A DNA stretch of 64,000 nt from Anaerovorax sp. IOR16 (lineage in GTDB: Bacteria; Bacillota; Clostridia; Peptostreptococcales; Anaerovoracaceae). The stretch covers positions 186,001 to 250,000 of the forward strand of contig NZ_JADQTL010000010.1 of the NCBI RefSeq assembly GCF_017168145.1, in the 5' to 3' direction. Below, piece by piece: positions 38,327 to 47,724 of the stretch; positions within the stretch are counted from its first letter, which is position 1, and the number at the start of each line of letters is the position of its first letter. The notes under the pieces were generated by a model. That model did no database searches and was not told the origin of the DNA. It saw only the letters and a program-made list of their open reading frames with translations. The translations under genes and the position numbers were made by a program.

Positions 38327-38411
38327 AATCTGCTCATAATTCGGATAATTTAATGACAATTTATTCCTTTCCTCTTACCTTTTTCCCATTTTTTCCTTCT
38401 TTCTTATCTTA

Positions 38412-39230
38412 TTACCCTTCAATATCAAAGAATCGTTTGGCATTTTTACACGTAATTTCTGCCACTGTCTCATAGCTCATTCCCTTAATTTCTGCAATTT
38501 TTGCTGCTGTATGTTCTACAAATGTAGGTTGATTTCTTTTCCCTCGAAATGGCACAGGCGTCAAATAAGGAGAATCAGTTTCAATCAATAAGTGCTCTAA
38601 ATCAATTGCTTCCACTACCTCTACCGTCTTTCTGGCATTTTTATACGTAATCGGTCCTGCAATAGATAGAGTTGCTCCTAACTTAACATACTGCTCTGCC
38701 AGTTCTCTGCTGCCGGAATAACAATGTAAAAGTAAGCGCGCATCCGGCAGCCCTGATGGCTTTTTAGGGAAACACTGCAACCGTACCGGAGCGAATACCC
38801 CCTCCTCTTTTAAAATACGAAGTACATCATCATTGGCTTCTCGATCATGAATAATAATCGGCATTTTTAACTCTAAAGCCAATTGCAGTTGTCTGCGAAA
38901 CCAATACTTCTGATCCTCTCTTTCCGAATTATCATAATGATAATCCAAACCAATTTCTCCGATCGCCTTTACCTTTGGTTTTTTTGCAAGCCCTTTAAAT
39001 AGCAATAACATTTCTTCATCCATATTTTTCGTGTCATGTGGATGACAACCAACCGCTGCATAACACCAAGGGTATTTCTTCGCATCTTCAATCGCCTTTA
39101 TCGAGCTCTCAAAATCAAATCCAACATCCATTACATAGGACATCTGTGAATCTTCAATTTGCTTGCATACCTTTTCCCTATCAAAGTCAAAACGCTCATC
39201 ATTAATGTGCGCATGTGAGTCAAATAACAT
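38412..39230 (-). CDS. tatD: TatD-family metal-dependent hydrolase
   Basis: TIM-barrel metallohydrolase of 272 residues, DNase-like. Motifs are FDSHAHIND (metal His pair) at 3-11, GEIGLDYH with the bridging Glu near 97-104, IIHDRE near 130, LLHCYSG near 178 and ETDSPYLTPVPFRGKRNQP near 215. Adjacent to metG, as in many bacteria. It starts 86 bases after metG, past a terminator, so it may be partly independently expressed. Precise substrate in this organism is unknown. Confidence 0.94.
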   Translation of the reverse strand: MLFDSHAHINDERFDFDREKVCKQIEDSQMSYVMDVGFDFESSIKAIEDAKKYPWCYAAVGCHPHDTKNMDEEMLLLFKGLAKKPKVKAIGEIGLDYHYDNSEREDQKYWFRRQLQLALELKMPIIIHDREANDDVLRILKEEGVFAPVRLQCFPKKPSGLPDARLLLHCYSGSRELAEQYVKLGATLSIAGPITYKNARKTVEVVEAIDLEHLLIETDSPYLTPVPFRGKRNQPTFVEHTAAKIAEIKGMSYETVAEITCKNAKRFFDIEG

Positions 39231-39253
39231 AATATCTCCTCCTCATAAATCGT

Positions 39254-39289
39254 GAAAACAGCTCGTCCTCCAAATTGAGACGAGCTGCC
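39254..39289 (-). terminator. terminator after metG
   Basis: CAGCTCGTC/GACGAGCTG stem followed by TTTTC on the minus strand. Confidence 0.75.
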
Positions 39290-39316
39290 ATTCATTCTTT
39301 ATTTCATTCAGCACTG

Positions 39317-41287
39317 TTAGCTTACAATTTCTCCATCTCTTGCAATGGTTGTAACAAATTCACATCGTCCGCCATTTTCTGCAAACAGAAGCATACCATT
39401 GGATTCTTCTCCACGCAGCTTTCTTGGTTTTAAGTTGGCTACTACAATGACCTTTTTTCCGATGCATTCTTCCGGTTTAAAATCCGCAGCCACGCCAGAA
39501 ATAATCTGACGAACTTCTTTTCCCATTTTTATTTGGAAAATGAGTAATTTATCTGCTTTCGGATGTTTTTCGCAAGAAAGTACTTTACCAACACGGAAAT
39601 CAATCTTTGCAAAATCATCATATTCAATCGCATCTTTATATGGAACTTCCGGAGCCTCACCTTCCGCTTCTCCTTCTTCCTTCTCTGCGTTTACAGCATT
39701 GTTCGCTTCTGCTTCCGCCTTAGCTTGTTCCTGCATTGCAGAAAGCTCTGCAAGTTCTTTTTCAATATCTAACCGAGGGAATATTCCTTCACCCTTCTTT
39801 ACTTGGTCTCCGTTCATCATATCAAAGGTAAATGCATCCTCCCAAGCAACATCTGCATACCAAATTCCGAGCTGCTTTCGAATCTTCGTTGATGTAGTAT
39901 GCATAAACGGATAAATTAATATGGAAACAATTCGAAGAGATTCTGCCAAATTATGAAGCACTATATTTAAACGATCTTTATTCGCTTCATCCTTTGCTAA
40001 AATCCAAGGTGCATTTTCATCAATGTACTTATTTGTTCTTCGAATGAGTGTCCAAATTTCTTCTAAGGCTAAGCTGAAGCTGAACTTATCCATATGCGCT
40101 TCTACCTTACTAGCAGTACCGATTGCCAATGCTTTCAGTTCACCATCGGTTCCTTCATCCGCACCTGCTCCTGGAACAATCCCTTCATTATATTTCTCTA
40201 TCATGGATACGGTTCTACTTACTAGGTTTCCAAGATCGTTTGCCAAATCAAAGTTCATACGGTTCAACATCACTTCATTGGTAAATAAACCATCCTGTCC
40301 AAAGGTATATTCACGTAACAAGAAATACTTTAATGCATCTACCCCGTAACGCTCAATTAGTTTCACAGGGTCTACGACATTTCCTCTCGATTTGGACATT
40401 TTGCCGCCTTCTAAGAGAATCCACCCGTGTCCCAATACCTTCTTTGGTAGAGGAATCTCAAGAGACATCAACATTGCAGGCCAAATAATGGAGTGAAAAC
40501 GTACAATTTCCTTTCCAACCAAATGCACATCCGCAGGCCAATACTTTTGATACTTTTCCGGATCATCCGGATAGCCTAATGCAGTGATGTAGTTTGAAAG
40601 TGCATCCAGCCACACATAAATAACATGTTTTTCATCAATCGGAACTTGAATACCCCAATCAAAACTGGAACGAGAAATACAAAGATCTTCCAACCCCTGC
40701 TTTACAAAATTTAACATCTCATTTCTTCTGGATTCCGGCTGTAAAAATTCAGGGTTTTGCTCGAAAAGTTCTATTAATTTATCTTGATATTTGGAAAGCC
40801 TAAAAAAGTAAGCCGATTCCTTTGCTTTTTCTACCGGTCTTCCACAATCGGGACACTTACCGTCCACAGCTTGTGTCTCTGTCCAAAATGATTCACATGG
40901 TGTGCAGTAAAGTCCTTCGTATTCACTTTTATAGATGTCTCCCTTTTCATACATCTTTTTAAAAATTTCCTGTACCCTTTTTACATGTCGCTCTTCCGTC
41001 GTTCGAATAAAATCATCATAGGATATCTCCATTGTTTTCCAAAGTTCTTTGATTCCATCTACGACATGATCCACATAAGCCTGTGGCGTGGTATTGTTTT
41101 CATCCGCAATTTTTTGTATTTTTTGGCCATGTTCATCCGTTCCTGTCAAAAACATAACGTCATAGCCGGTCAAACGCTTAAAGCGTGCCATCGCATCTGT
41201 CATTACCGTACAATAGGTATGTCCAATATGAAGATTGGAGCTTGGGTAATAAATCGGTGTTGTAATGTAATAAGGTTTTTTTGTCAT
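39317..41287 (-). CDS. metG: methionyl-tRNA synthetase with C-terminal tRNA-binding domain
   Basis: Class Ia synthetase. From ATG 41285-41287 it has 656 residues; an ATG two codons earlier is too close to GGAG (3 bases against 9). HIGH-type site is SNLHIGHTY; the zinc knuckle has YCTPCESF and [15 protein letters not shown] is near 300. An acidic, Glu/Ala-rich linker near 525-560 joins a C-terminal OB-fold tRNA-binding domain (about 560-656, [18 protein letters not shown]). Homodimer form is expected from that domain. Confidence 0.96.
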   Translation of the reverse strand: MTKKPYYITTPIYYPSSNLHIGHTYCTVMTDAMARFKRLTGYDVMFLTGTDEHGQKIQKIADENNTTPQAYVDHVVDGIKELWKTMEISYDDFIRTTEERHVKRVQEIFKKMYEKGDIYKSEYEGLYCTPCESFWTETQAVDGKCPDCGRPVEKAKESAYFFRLSKYQDKLIELFEQNPEFLQPESRRNEMLNFVKQGLEDLCISRSSFDWGIQVPIDEKHVIYVWLDALSNYITALGYPDDPEKYQKYWPADVHLVGKEIVRFHSIIWPAMLMSLEIPLPKKVLGHGWILLEGGKMSKSRGNVVDPVKLIERYGVDALKYFLLREYTFGQDGLFTNEVMLNRMNFDLANDLGNLVSRTVSMIEKYNEGIVPGAGADEGTDGELKALAIGTASKVEAHMDKFSFSLALEEIWTLIRRTNKYIDENAPWILAKDEANKDRLNIVLHNLAESLRIVSILIYPFMHTTSTKIRKQLGIWYADVAWEDAFTFDMMNGDQVKKGEGIFPRLDIEKELAELSAMQEQAKAEAEANNAVNAEKEEGEAEGEAPEVPYKDAIEYDDFAKIDFRVGKVLSCEKHPKADKLLIFQIKMGKEVRQIISGVAADFKPEECIGKKVIVVANLKPRKLRGEESNGMLLFAENGGRCEFVTTIARDGEIVS

Positions 41288-41406
41288 TTGCATTCTCTCC
41301 TTTTTACGCCGTGCGAATGAGCACAGTCGTTTTTTGATTGCTTCTTTAAAAAACTATACCTATATCTTATGGAAAATGCAAGCAAATACACATCTTACTT
41401 TATAAA

Positions 41407-42081
41407 TTAGCCAAATTTTATACAAAATTCCGGTTCATCAGCGTTTTCTCGCACCAATGCAATCACTGGAATCCCCGTGAGGCGTTCAATTTGTCTTCGA
41501 TTATCCTCATGCAAATAATTCCCCTCTTCATAATGATTTAATATAATCCCCTGAATTGAAATATTATGTTTCTTTGCAAAATCGACTGTTAATACAACTG
41601 TGTTTATGGTTCCCAAACCTGCAGATGCAACAATCATCAGCTCTAGTTTAAGCATCTGTATAACATCCGCTAACATTAAGGGGTCTTCATCTAACCTAAG
41701 AGGGCAAACAATGCCCCCGCAGCCCTCTACAACCATATAATCAAATTCCTGGCTTACTCTAAGAAAATCTTCTAAGATTTTTTCCTTTTTAATAAGCTTA
41801 TTTTCCAGCTTTGCGGCTAAGTGAGGAGAAACGGCCGGTTCAAATGCATAACTTACCAGCTCCTCTGCATTTTTCTCTAATCTTGCTGTACTGCAAACAT
41901 AATGAACATCACTGTCAATCAATATTCCCTCTTTTTTTTCGGCACCACTTAGCACTGGTTTAAAATAGCCTGCATGAATTCCCTGTTTTCGCAGATATTT
42001 TACAAGAAGAGCAGAAACAAAAGTTTTACCGATATCCGTTCCGGTTGCCGTAATAAAAATTCCTTTCTTCCTAACTTTCAT
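41407..42081 (-). CDS. bioD: dethiobiotin synthetase
   Basis: Makes dethiobiotin from diaminopelargonic acid, CO2 and ATP. It has 224 residues. The P-loop ATGTDIGKT is near 12-20, VEGCGGI near 118-124, and FKPVLSGAE carries the conserved Lys. It overlaps bioB by 11 bases and ends the bioY-bioB-bioD operon. bioA and bioF are absent here, so the diamine substrate must be made from genes elsewhere or be obtained from outside. Confidence 0.95.
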   Translation of the reverse strand: MKVRKKGIFITATGTDIGKTFVSALLVKYLRKQGIHAGYFKPVLSGAEKKEGILIDSDVHYVCSTARLEKNAEELVSYAFEPAVSPHLAAKLENKLIKKEKILEDFLRVSQEFDYMVVEGCGGIVCPLRLDEDPLMLADVIQMLKLELMIVASAGLGTINTVVLTVDFAKKHNISIQGIILNHYEEGNYLHEDNRRQIERLTGIPVIALVRENADEPEFCIKFG

Positions 42082-43045
42082 CTTTTAGCCTCCTTATTTT
42101 AAATCCGATTTTTTTTAGCATTTTTTTATCTTCCAGTATACTGATTCCTGAAGTGGTAAGCATATCACCTGAAATAGCTGCATTCGCGCCTCCTTGAAAG
42201 AGAGACCTCCCCTTATCAGAAAGCCGTCCTCTTCCTCCTGCAATTCGCAACACTGCCTTTGGAAGAATAAAACGAAAAATCGCTATACTTCTTCTAATTT
42301 CTTCTAACTCTAACAATGGCAAATTGCCAAACGGTGTACCCTTTATCGGATTTAAAATATTAATAGGTATGGAAGTAATGTGAAGTTCCTTTAACGCAAA
42401 TGCCATATCAATTCGATCTTCCATGCTCTCACCAAGTCCTAATATACCGCCGCTGCAAACCTCAAGTCCTGCATTTTGAGCAGCCTGAATGGCAGCGATT
42501 TTTTCCTGATAGGTATGTGTGGTACAAATATTTTTAAAATAATTTGGAGAAGTTTCTAAATTATTATGGTAACGGCCAAGACCTGCTTTCTTTAATTTTA
42601 TAAATTGTTCTTGTGTTAATAACCCATGTGAAGCGCAAAGGGAAATTTTGCACATACTTGCAATGCTTTGATAGCTTTCCACTAAAACTTCAACTTCTTC
42701 ATCTGATAAAGTTTTCCCGGATGTCACCGTTGAAAATCGTAAGATTCCCTGCTTCTCATTATAAAGCGCAGCATTCTGTAACTGCTCTTTTGTAAGTAAT
42801 GGATGCTCTTGTATACAGGCATTATAATGTAACGATTGTGCACAATACTTACAATCCTCTGTGCATCCTCCACTTTTTGCATTAATAATGGTACATAAAT
42901 CAAATGCATTTCCACAATAAAAACTCCGGATTTCATTTGCCGCACTAGCTAGCAAATCAACATCTTTTTTAACTAAATCGAAAGACTGTTGTCGGTCAAT
43001 TTCCCCTCCAGACAACACAAATTCTTTGTAATTTTTTATCTCCAT
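42071..43045 (-). CDS. bioB: biotin synthase
   Basis: Radical SAM enzyme inserting sulfur into dethiobiotin. It has 324 residues. The cluster motif is CTEDCKYCAQS near 62-72 (C-x3-C-x2-C). The NNLETSPNYF, ICSGGI-like (EVCSGGILGLGE) and IAGGRG stretches are family landmarks; the second cluster cysteines appear along the barrel. It overlaps bioY by 10 bases and bioD by 11, so the operon is translationally coupled. Confidence 0.96.
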   Translation of the reverse strand: MEIKNYKEFVLSGGEIDRQQSFDLVKKDVDLLASAANEIRSFYCGNAFDLCTIINAKSGGCTEDCKYCAQSLHYNACIQEHPLLTKEQLQNAALYNEKQGILRFSTVTSGKTLSDEEVEVLVESYQSIASMCKISLCASHGLLTQEQFIKLKKAGLGRYHNNLETSPNYFKNICTTHTYQEKIAAIQAAQNAGLEVCSGGILGLGESMEDRIDMAFALKELHITSIPINILNPIKGTPFGNLPLLELEEIRRSIAIFRFILPKAVLRIAGGRGRLSDKGRSLFQGGANAAISGDMLTTSGISILEDKKMLKKIGFKIRRLKDES

Positions 43046-43611
43046 TTTAAGTTCTCCTTCTTTAATGCGAAGATAATCCGCCGAGCAAGGCTAGCCGCTA
43101 TAATACACAAAACCGTATCTCCTGGAATGTCCAAAGGAAAAGCGGAAAGTAATATAATAGAAAATGGAGTGACTTCGCCCATATAGTAGTTGAGAATGGC
43201 GTATTTATAAATAAAGCCAATCATATAAGTTGTCACCATGCCCACCAATGCAGAATACAAGGAATACCTAAACGTTAACGTATCAACCTTTTCACACAAC
43301 AGCCCGACAATAAAAGCTGCTACAATAAATCCTATCAAATATCCAAAGCTTGGTCGAAATACATAACTAATTCCCCCACCAGCTGCAAATATCGGAAACC
43401 CTACAAGCCCTGCCGCAACATATACAGCTACTGAAATCATCCCCATTTTTGATCCTAGAATCATTCCTGCTAACAGAACAAAAAGAAATTGTAACGTAAA
43501 ATAGTCCATAAAAGGTACCGGTATTTGAATAAATGCTCCAACTGCAATCAATGCAGAAAACAAAGAACACAGTACTAATTCTTTTGATCTAATTTTTCTT
43601 TTTAATGTCAT
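43036..43611 (-). CDS. bioY: biotin transporter BioY (copy 1)
   Basis: Substrate-binding S component of an ECF-type biotin importer. It has 191 residues and about six membrane segments; IQIPVPFMDYFTLQ near 29-42 and AAGGGISYVFRPSFGYLIGF near 76-95 are typical. First gene of the operon, 55 bases downstream of a promoter overlapped by a BirA-type operator. A second, shorter BioY is at 62319-62858. The shared energising ECF module is not in the window. Confidence 0.93.
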   Translation of the reverse strand: MTLKRKIRSKELVLCSLFSALIAVGAFIQIPVPFMDYFTLQFLFVLLAGMILGSKMGMISVAVYVAAGLVGFPIFAAGGGISYVFRPSFGYLIGFIVAAFIVGLLCEKVDTLTFRYSLYSALVGMVTTYMIGFIYKYAILNYYMGEVTPFSIILLSAFPLDIPGDTVLCIIAASLARRIIFALKKENLKWR

Positions 43612-43665
43612 ATAATTTACTCCTTATAGAAAACAAACTTTATTTTGTTGTCAGTAATTTTTCTT

Positions 43666-43694
43666 ATTATAATATGAAAAGAACCTATTGTAAA
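43666..43694 (-). promoter_or_regulatory. bioYBD promoter
   Basis: TTTACA (43689-43694), 17-base spacer, TATAAT (43666-43671) on the minus strand. The -35 hexamer is part of the distal half of the inverted repeat at 43679-43727, so a bound repressor would block polymerase. Confidence 0.82.
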
Positions 43695-43727
43695 CTATTT
43701 TTAAAATATAGTTTACAATAGGTTCTT
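43679..43727. promoter_or_regulatory. BirA-type biotin operator, perfect inverted repeat
   Basis: Two perfect 20-base arms (43679-43698 and 43708-43727) around a 9-base AT loop. The inner part reads TTGTAAACT, 13 bases, AGTTTACAA, matching the Firmicutes BirA operator pattern. The outer AAGAACC/GGTTCTT extension plus TTTTC could also make it the terminator of the upstream phosphatase gene. Confidence 0.82.
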
Positions 43728-43740
43728 GAAACAATCATCC

Positions 43741-44346
43741 TTATTTACTGCTTGGAGCCCTAAGGCCTTGCAGCATTGCAAATTCTGACTCATAATGAAT
43801 GTCAACAATCGAAGCCGGATCTATTTTAATATGCCAAATATCATCCAAATCAATTTTAAGTAAATATGATAATGCGGATCGAATCACCATGGAATGGGTA
43901 ACAAATACTATGGTTTGCTCTTTCGAATGTCTTTGAAAAATTTCTTCTAAAAACAATTTCACTCGATCCCGTACCATTTTAAAAGATTCTCCCTGTGGAA
44001 TCACATAATGAGTGTAATTATTTATTAACGCATCGTACTCTTTTTCATACTTTTTCTTCGCCTCTTCGTTTGACATATTTTCAAAGATTCCGCAATGCAT
44101 TTCGAGGATTCGCTCTTCAGACCGAATATCAGTAAAATTATGATCCTTTGCAATCTGCTCTGCTAAAAATGTTGTTCTTTTTGAAGGACTTGCATACATC
44201 ACATCGAAATCCAAATTTCTCATCTGCTCTACTACCCATAAAATGCTGGTTCTCCCTGCTTCAGAATAATCCGATTCACTTCTACCATAAATTAATTTGT
44301 TCACGTTTGCCTGCGTTTCCGGATGCCGTATAAATATTAATCTCAT
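43741..44346 (-). CDS. histidine phosphatase family protein
   Basis: Cytoplasmic phosphatase of the phosphoglycerate-mutase superfamily. It has 201 residues. The catalytic motif is IRHPETQAN (7-9 RHP, where most members have RHG), with Arg in YASPSKRTTFLAE, Glu in EMHCGIFE and second His in VFVTHSMVIR. Substrate not predictable; CobC-like and broad-specificity phosphatases share this profile. It ends just before the biotin operator. Confidence 0.87.
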   Translation of the reverse strand: MRLIFIRHPETQANVNKLIYGRSESDYSEAGRTSILWVVEQMRNLDFDVMYASPSKRTTFLAEQIAKDHNFTDIRSEERILEMHCGIFENMSNEEAKKKYEKEYDALINNYTHYVIPQGESFKMVRDRVKLFLEEIFQRHSKEQTIVFVTHSMVIRSALSYLLKIDLDDIWHIKIDPASIVDIHYESEFAMLQGLRAPSSK

Positions 44347-44443
44347 GTATGTCCTCCCTATATTATATCTCTTAAAGTTATTTTCATAATAAATGAATTT
44401 CTTCTTACTATCATATCGGTTAGTACGCTTTTTTTCAACTCAA

Positions 44444-44479
44444 TAAAAAAATAGGGATGTAAGATTTCTTACACCACCC
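44444..44479 (-). terminator. terminator overlapping the flippase-like gene stop
   Basis: GGGTGGTGTAAG pairing with CTTACATCCC and then seven Us on the minus strand; the stem includes the TAA stop codon. Confidence 0.8.
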
Positions 44480-45464
44480 ATTCTTTTTGTTTATAGAGTT
44501 TCAGTCCAGACGATAAAGAGAAAATTCCACCGCTTAATAACAGTACGGCATAAAAACTTATACCTCTGGTTAAAAGCATTGCCGGCAACAAAAAGCTCGG
44601 CGTAAATAACATTCCGAAAAGCAAGAGAAAGACACTTTCACTCACTCCCACAGAACCCGGTAATGGAAGCGCTGAAACAGCAACGGTTAAAATAGCCTGC
44701 ATCGCCACCATCTGTAATGCCGTATGTCCTTTCAATCCTAAGGAAAGATATACGAAAAACGGTACTAAATATAATAACGTCAATCGAATCATTGTAATTA
44801 TAAATAGCTTTCCAATTAACAACGGATGATTGCGGATATACATTGCACCCGCTTCATATTCAGAAAATAGTTTGTCCATTTTTCCTTGCCAAACATTTAT
44901 TTTTTTGCATGCTTTAATATAATACAGACCTTTTAAAATAGTATGTGAACATTCGCGCAGCCGCTTTGGAAAAAATAAAGCCAATAAAATTAACATGACG
45001 CAAATAATATTAATTGCTGTACTCAATAAAAGAAGCCATTTAATCTGTACGACAGACTGTGCTAAAAAATGATATTGTAAGGCATACATAAATACACCAT
45101 AAATAAGCATAGAAATCTGATAAACACTACTGATTAAAAGCAAAGCAATCATTGAATGAGAAACGTTACACCGATCTTTTGCCATAAAATAAATCTGTGC
45201 CGGCTGTCCACCTGATGCAGATGGTGTAATACCACTAAAATAGAAACCGACAAATGCATATCCTATACATCGTAAAATCGATGGCCGTTCACCCATACGA
45301 TGCATCGTAGCTTTGATACAAACACCTTCCAAGATGACATAAATCACCATAATCGAAAAACCCAGTAATAAATAAGAAACATTTGCCTGTAAGATTGCCG
45401 CCGCCATCTCCTTAAGAGGAGCTTTTCGCAGTAAAAAATAGAACGTAGCTCCGATTAATAACAA
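44469..45464 (-). CDS. flippase-like membrane protein (LPG synthase TM domain, UPF0104)
   Basis: 331 residues, about eight to nine membrane segments, of the family that shares the lysylphosphatidylglycerol synthase transmembrane domain. Landmarks are SGITPSASGGQPAQIYFM near 76-93 and LPLPGSVGVSESVFLLLFG near 271-289. The start used is TTG 45462-45464 behind AGGAG. This truncates the first membrane segment, and the natural N terminus may begin at the ATG at 45501 if a nine-A tract is read with a shifted frame (see findings). It follows a glycolipid glycosyltransferase and may act in glycolipid or lipoteichoic acid export. Confidence 0.8.
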   Translation of the reverse strand: MLLIGATFYFLLRKAPLKEMAAAILQANVSYLLLGFSIMVIYVILEGVCIKATMHRMGERPSILRCIGYAFVGFYFSGITPSASGGQPAQIYFMAKDRCNVSHSMIALLLISSVYQISMLIYGVFMYALQYHFLAQSVVQIKWLLLLSTAINIICVMLILLALFFPKRLRECSHTILKGLYYIKACKKINVWQGKMDKLFSEYEAGAMYIRNHPLLIGKLFIITMIRLTLLYLVPFFVYLSLGLKGHTALQMVAMQAILTVAVSALPLPGSVGVSESVFLLLFGMLFTPSFLLPAMLLTRGISFYAVLLLSGGIFSLSSGLKLYKQKEWVV

Positions 45465-45497
45465 GGTTACTCCTAAGAAAACGGTCGGATTTTTTTT

Positions 45498-46646
45498 TCA
45501 TGACACCCAGTCTCCTTTTCTAATCGGATCCTTTGAACGAATCCCCTGTTCTACGCGTTTTAATATATATTCCACTGCATTCTGATTGAATTGCTCCTTT
45601 AGTGTTTTAATATTTGCCTTCATTCTCTCTAAATTGGTTTCATCCTGCATTGTTTTTTTGATTAACGCAAGACACTCTTCTTCTTTGCCGCTAATCACCG
45701 TTCCTACATGATTTCGCAAAACAAAACGCATATTATTTACTTCCTGCTGCAAAAATGGTCGGAATAATAAAAGTGGCTTTTCACAAAAAAGTGCTTCAAA
45801 AATACTGATTCCTCCCGGTTTTGTCATAATAACATCTGCATCATTCATGTACATTGCAACATTTTTTGTATAAGAAACTGCTTCCACATTCTCATATCTT
45901 CCATTTATAAGATTATATAATTTCTTATTGTTTCCTGTAATCACTGTCGTACGTACCCCATTCAGGGAATTCAGCCCTTCATAAAATTCCTTTGTCCTAG
46001 GCAATAGTCCTAATCCCCCGCCCATAACCAATAAATGTTTTGAGGCTTTTTGTCCTAATTTCTTATTTACCTTTTTCCCATCGAAATCATCTGTAATCCT
46101 ATGGAAAGCTTTTCTCACCGGAATTCCCGTCACAAAAATCTTCTCTTCATAAACCCCTTTTAGTAATAACATCCGTTTTACTAATTTACTGCCAACTAAA
46201 TAATAATTGGTATTTTTATGAATCCACTCTTCATGGCTGCTAATGTCAGTAATACAGGTTACTAATGTAAAGCTCGCGCCAACTTCTTCCTTATACCACG
46301 ATACCAATCTGGAACAAAGCGGCAACGTTGATATGATAACATCCGGCTGCGTTTCCAAAAAAAGATTCTGTAGCTTTTTTTTAAAAAATCGGCACCAAAA
46401 CGAAGTATCATTTACATTCTTATGATCTGTTTGTTTATAAATTAAATTGTAAAACGAATTTCCGCTTTTCGCTACCAAAGCAAATGTTTTATAAATGCTT
46501 TCTGCATACTCCGGCATCGTATACTCAAAAATATCCGAACAAGCAATGTTTGCCGTCGGATATTTTTCCATAATCTCTTCCTTCAGTGCTTGGGCCACAG
46601 CAATGTGGCCCATCCCAAATTTCCCCGTTAGAATTAATACGTTCAT
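45498..46646 (-). CDS. MGDG-synthase-like (GT28) glycosyltransferase
   Basis: 382 residues, membrane-associated UDP-sugar transferase of the UgtP/MurG/MGDG synthase group. The N-terminal LTGKFGMGHIAVAQAL is the acceptor-side loop (family form has GxGH), and the C-terminal DVIMTKPGGISIFEAL is the nucleotide-sugar site. Likely product is a glucosyl- or galactosyl-diacylglycerol, an anchor for lipoteichoic-type polymers. Its stop overlaps an ATG leading into the flippase-like gene, so the two are coupled. Confidence 0.88.
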   Translation of the reverse strand: MNVLILTGKFGMGHIAVAQALKEEIMEKYPTANIACSDIFEYTMPEYAESIYKTFALVAKSGNSFYNLIYKQTDHKNVNDTSFWCRFFKKKLQNLFLETQPDVIISTLPLCSRLVSWYKEEVGASFTLVTCITDISSHEEWIHKNTNYYLVGSKLVKRMLLLKGVYEEKIFVTGIPVRKAFHRITDDFDGKKVNKKLGQKASKHLLVMGGGLGLLPRTKEFYEGLNSLNGVRTTVITGNNKKLYNLINGRYENVEAVSYTKNVAMYMNDADVIMTKPGGISIFEALFCEKPLLLFRPFLQQEVNNMRFVLRNHVGTVISGKEEECLALIKKTMQDETNLERMKANIKTLKEQFNQNAVEYILKRVEQGIRSKDPIRKGDWVS

Positions 46647-46793
46647 TTTTCCCCCTAATATCCTTCTTTATCTCTTGTATCCTTTTACCCTTTATATCTT
46701 GTTTTTTCTTTTGCTTTCTCTTCCCCTTTTCCCTTACAAAGATAGTATGACACCCTTTTGTTAAATGCCTCTTAACAAAATCTTACGATTTTT

Positions 46794-47723
46794 TTAATTT
46801 TCTTCACTTGGTTCGAAATTAAGTTTGATATCCCCTGCACCGGCATTTAAATCTATTTTATTTTCAACATTTTTATTAACAGAACTTCCGCTTTTTACTT
46901 TTTTTCCATCTACATGAATGTCTCCCAAATCCACATCAATCTGATAAGAATAGTTGTCTTTTGAATCCAATACTTGTAGCTCGATACTCCCTAAATCACA
47001 ATCGATATTGGTTTCCCCTAAAAAAACACCATTTAAATCAGCTTCCCCGCCGCTTAAGTCTGCAACCAATCCTTTTGTATTCCAATTTTCTGTTTCTAAT
47101 GATCCCAAATCCAGTTCAAGCTCAGCACGATCAGCGCTTCCATTTGAAAGTGATACATCACCGGCAGCTGCGCGTACCTGTAATGTTTGAACGTTTATTT
47201 CCTTCAAATCAATAGATCCAAGGTCTACCGCTACCTGAAGATTGTTTGAATAAAAATTCTCTGCTTCCACTTCCCCCATGTCACTGACAATTCGAACATC
47301 TCGAAAAGCGGTTTGCTTTGGATAAGTGATTTCAATCACTCCTACTCCTTCCGTTCCATTAATAATATCTAATAAATCATTTGATAAACCAACCTTATCC
47401 TTTCTCTCTTCGCTTATCACTAAAGTGCCATTTTTTATTTCATGAGAAAGTTTACTGTATTCACTGTTATAGCTGTATGCAATATGAAAAGTTTCCCCCT
47501 CTTTTAATACAACTTCTTGATAATTTGTATCAACTGAAATACTTTGAAATTCTTGAAGTTCTTCTTTTACCGTCTGATCCATGGAAGATATATTCTTATG
47601 CTTGATCGCATCAAAAAGATGAGTTGGATTCATCCCAAAAACAAAAGTCAATCCCACCATAAGGATTCCCACCCCTATTAATGCTGCAGCGATGATTGTA
47701 ATAATCTTAAACGTTTTATTCAT
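46794..47723 (-). CDS. DUF4097-domain envelope protein
   Basis: 309 residues: one N-terminal membrane segment (about 8-30), then a beta-helical DUF4097/adhesin-like domain made of short repeated strands (for example NLQVAVDLGSIDLKEINVQT, LELDLGSLETENWN, IDCDLGSIELQVL), each carrying a D-L-G-S-I/L type motif. Exported and membrane-anchored. Third gene of padR-DUF1700-DUF4097, only one base after the DUF1700 stop. Such modules respond to envelope stress in some Firmicutes; the exact job here is unknown. Confidence 0.85.
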   Translation of the reverse strand: MNKTFKIITIIAAALIGVGILMVGLTFVFGMNPTHLFDAIKHKNISSMDQTVKEELQEFQSISVDTNYQEVVLKEGETFHIAYSYNSEYSKLSHEIKNGTLVISEERKDKVGLSNDLLDIINGTEGVGVIEITYPKQTAFRDVRIVSDMGEVEAENFYSNNLQVAVDLGSIDLKEINVQTLQVRAAAGDVSLSNGSADRAELELDLGSLETENWNTKGLVADLSGGEADLNGVFLGETNIDCDLGSIELQVLDSKDNYSYQIDVDLGDIHVDGKKVKSGSSVNKNVENKIDLNAGAGDIKLNFEPSEEN

Positions 47724-47724
47724 T

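Noticed and set aside
38237-38359. N-terminal extension of SpoIIE by a TTG start
   Set aside because: The segment contains the candidate promoter -35/-10 and is preceded only by a weak ribosome site, while the internal ATG has AGGAGG.
39540-39914. 124-codon plus-strand frame opposite metG
   Set aside because: Ala/Ser-rich product arises from the antisense of the acidic metG linker.
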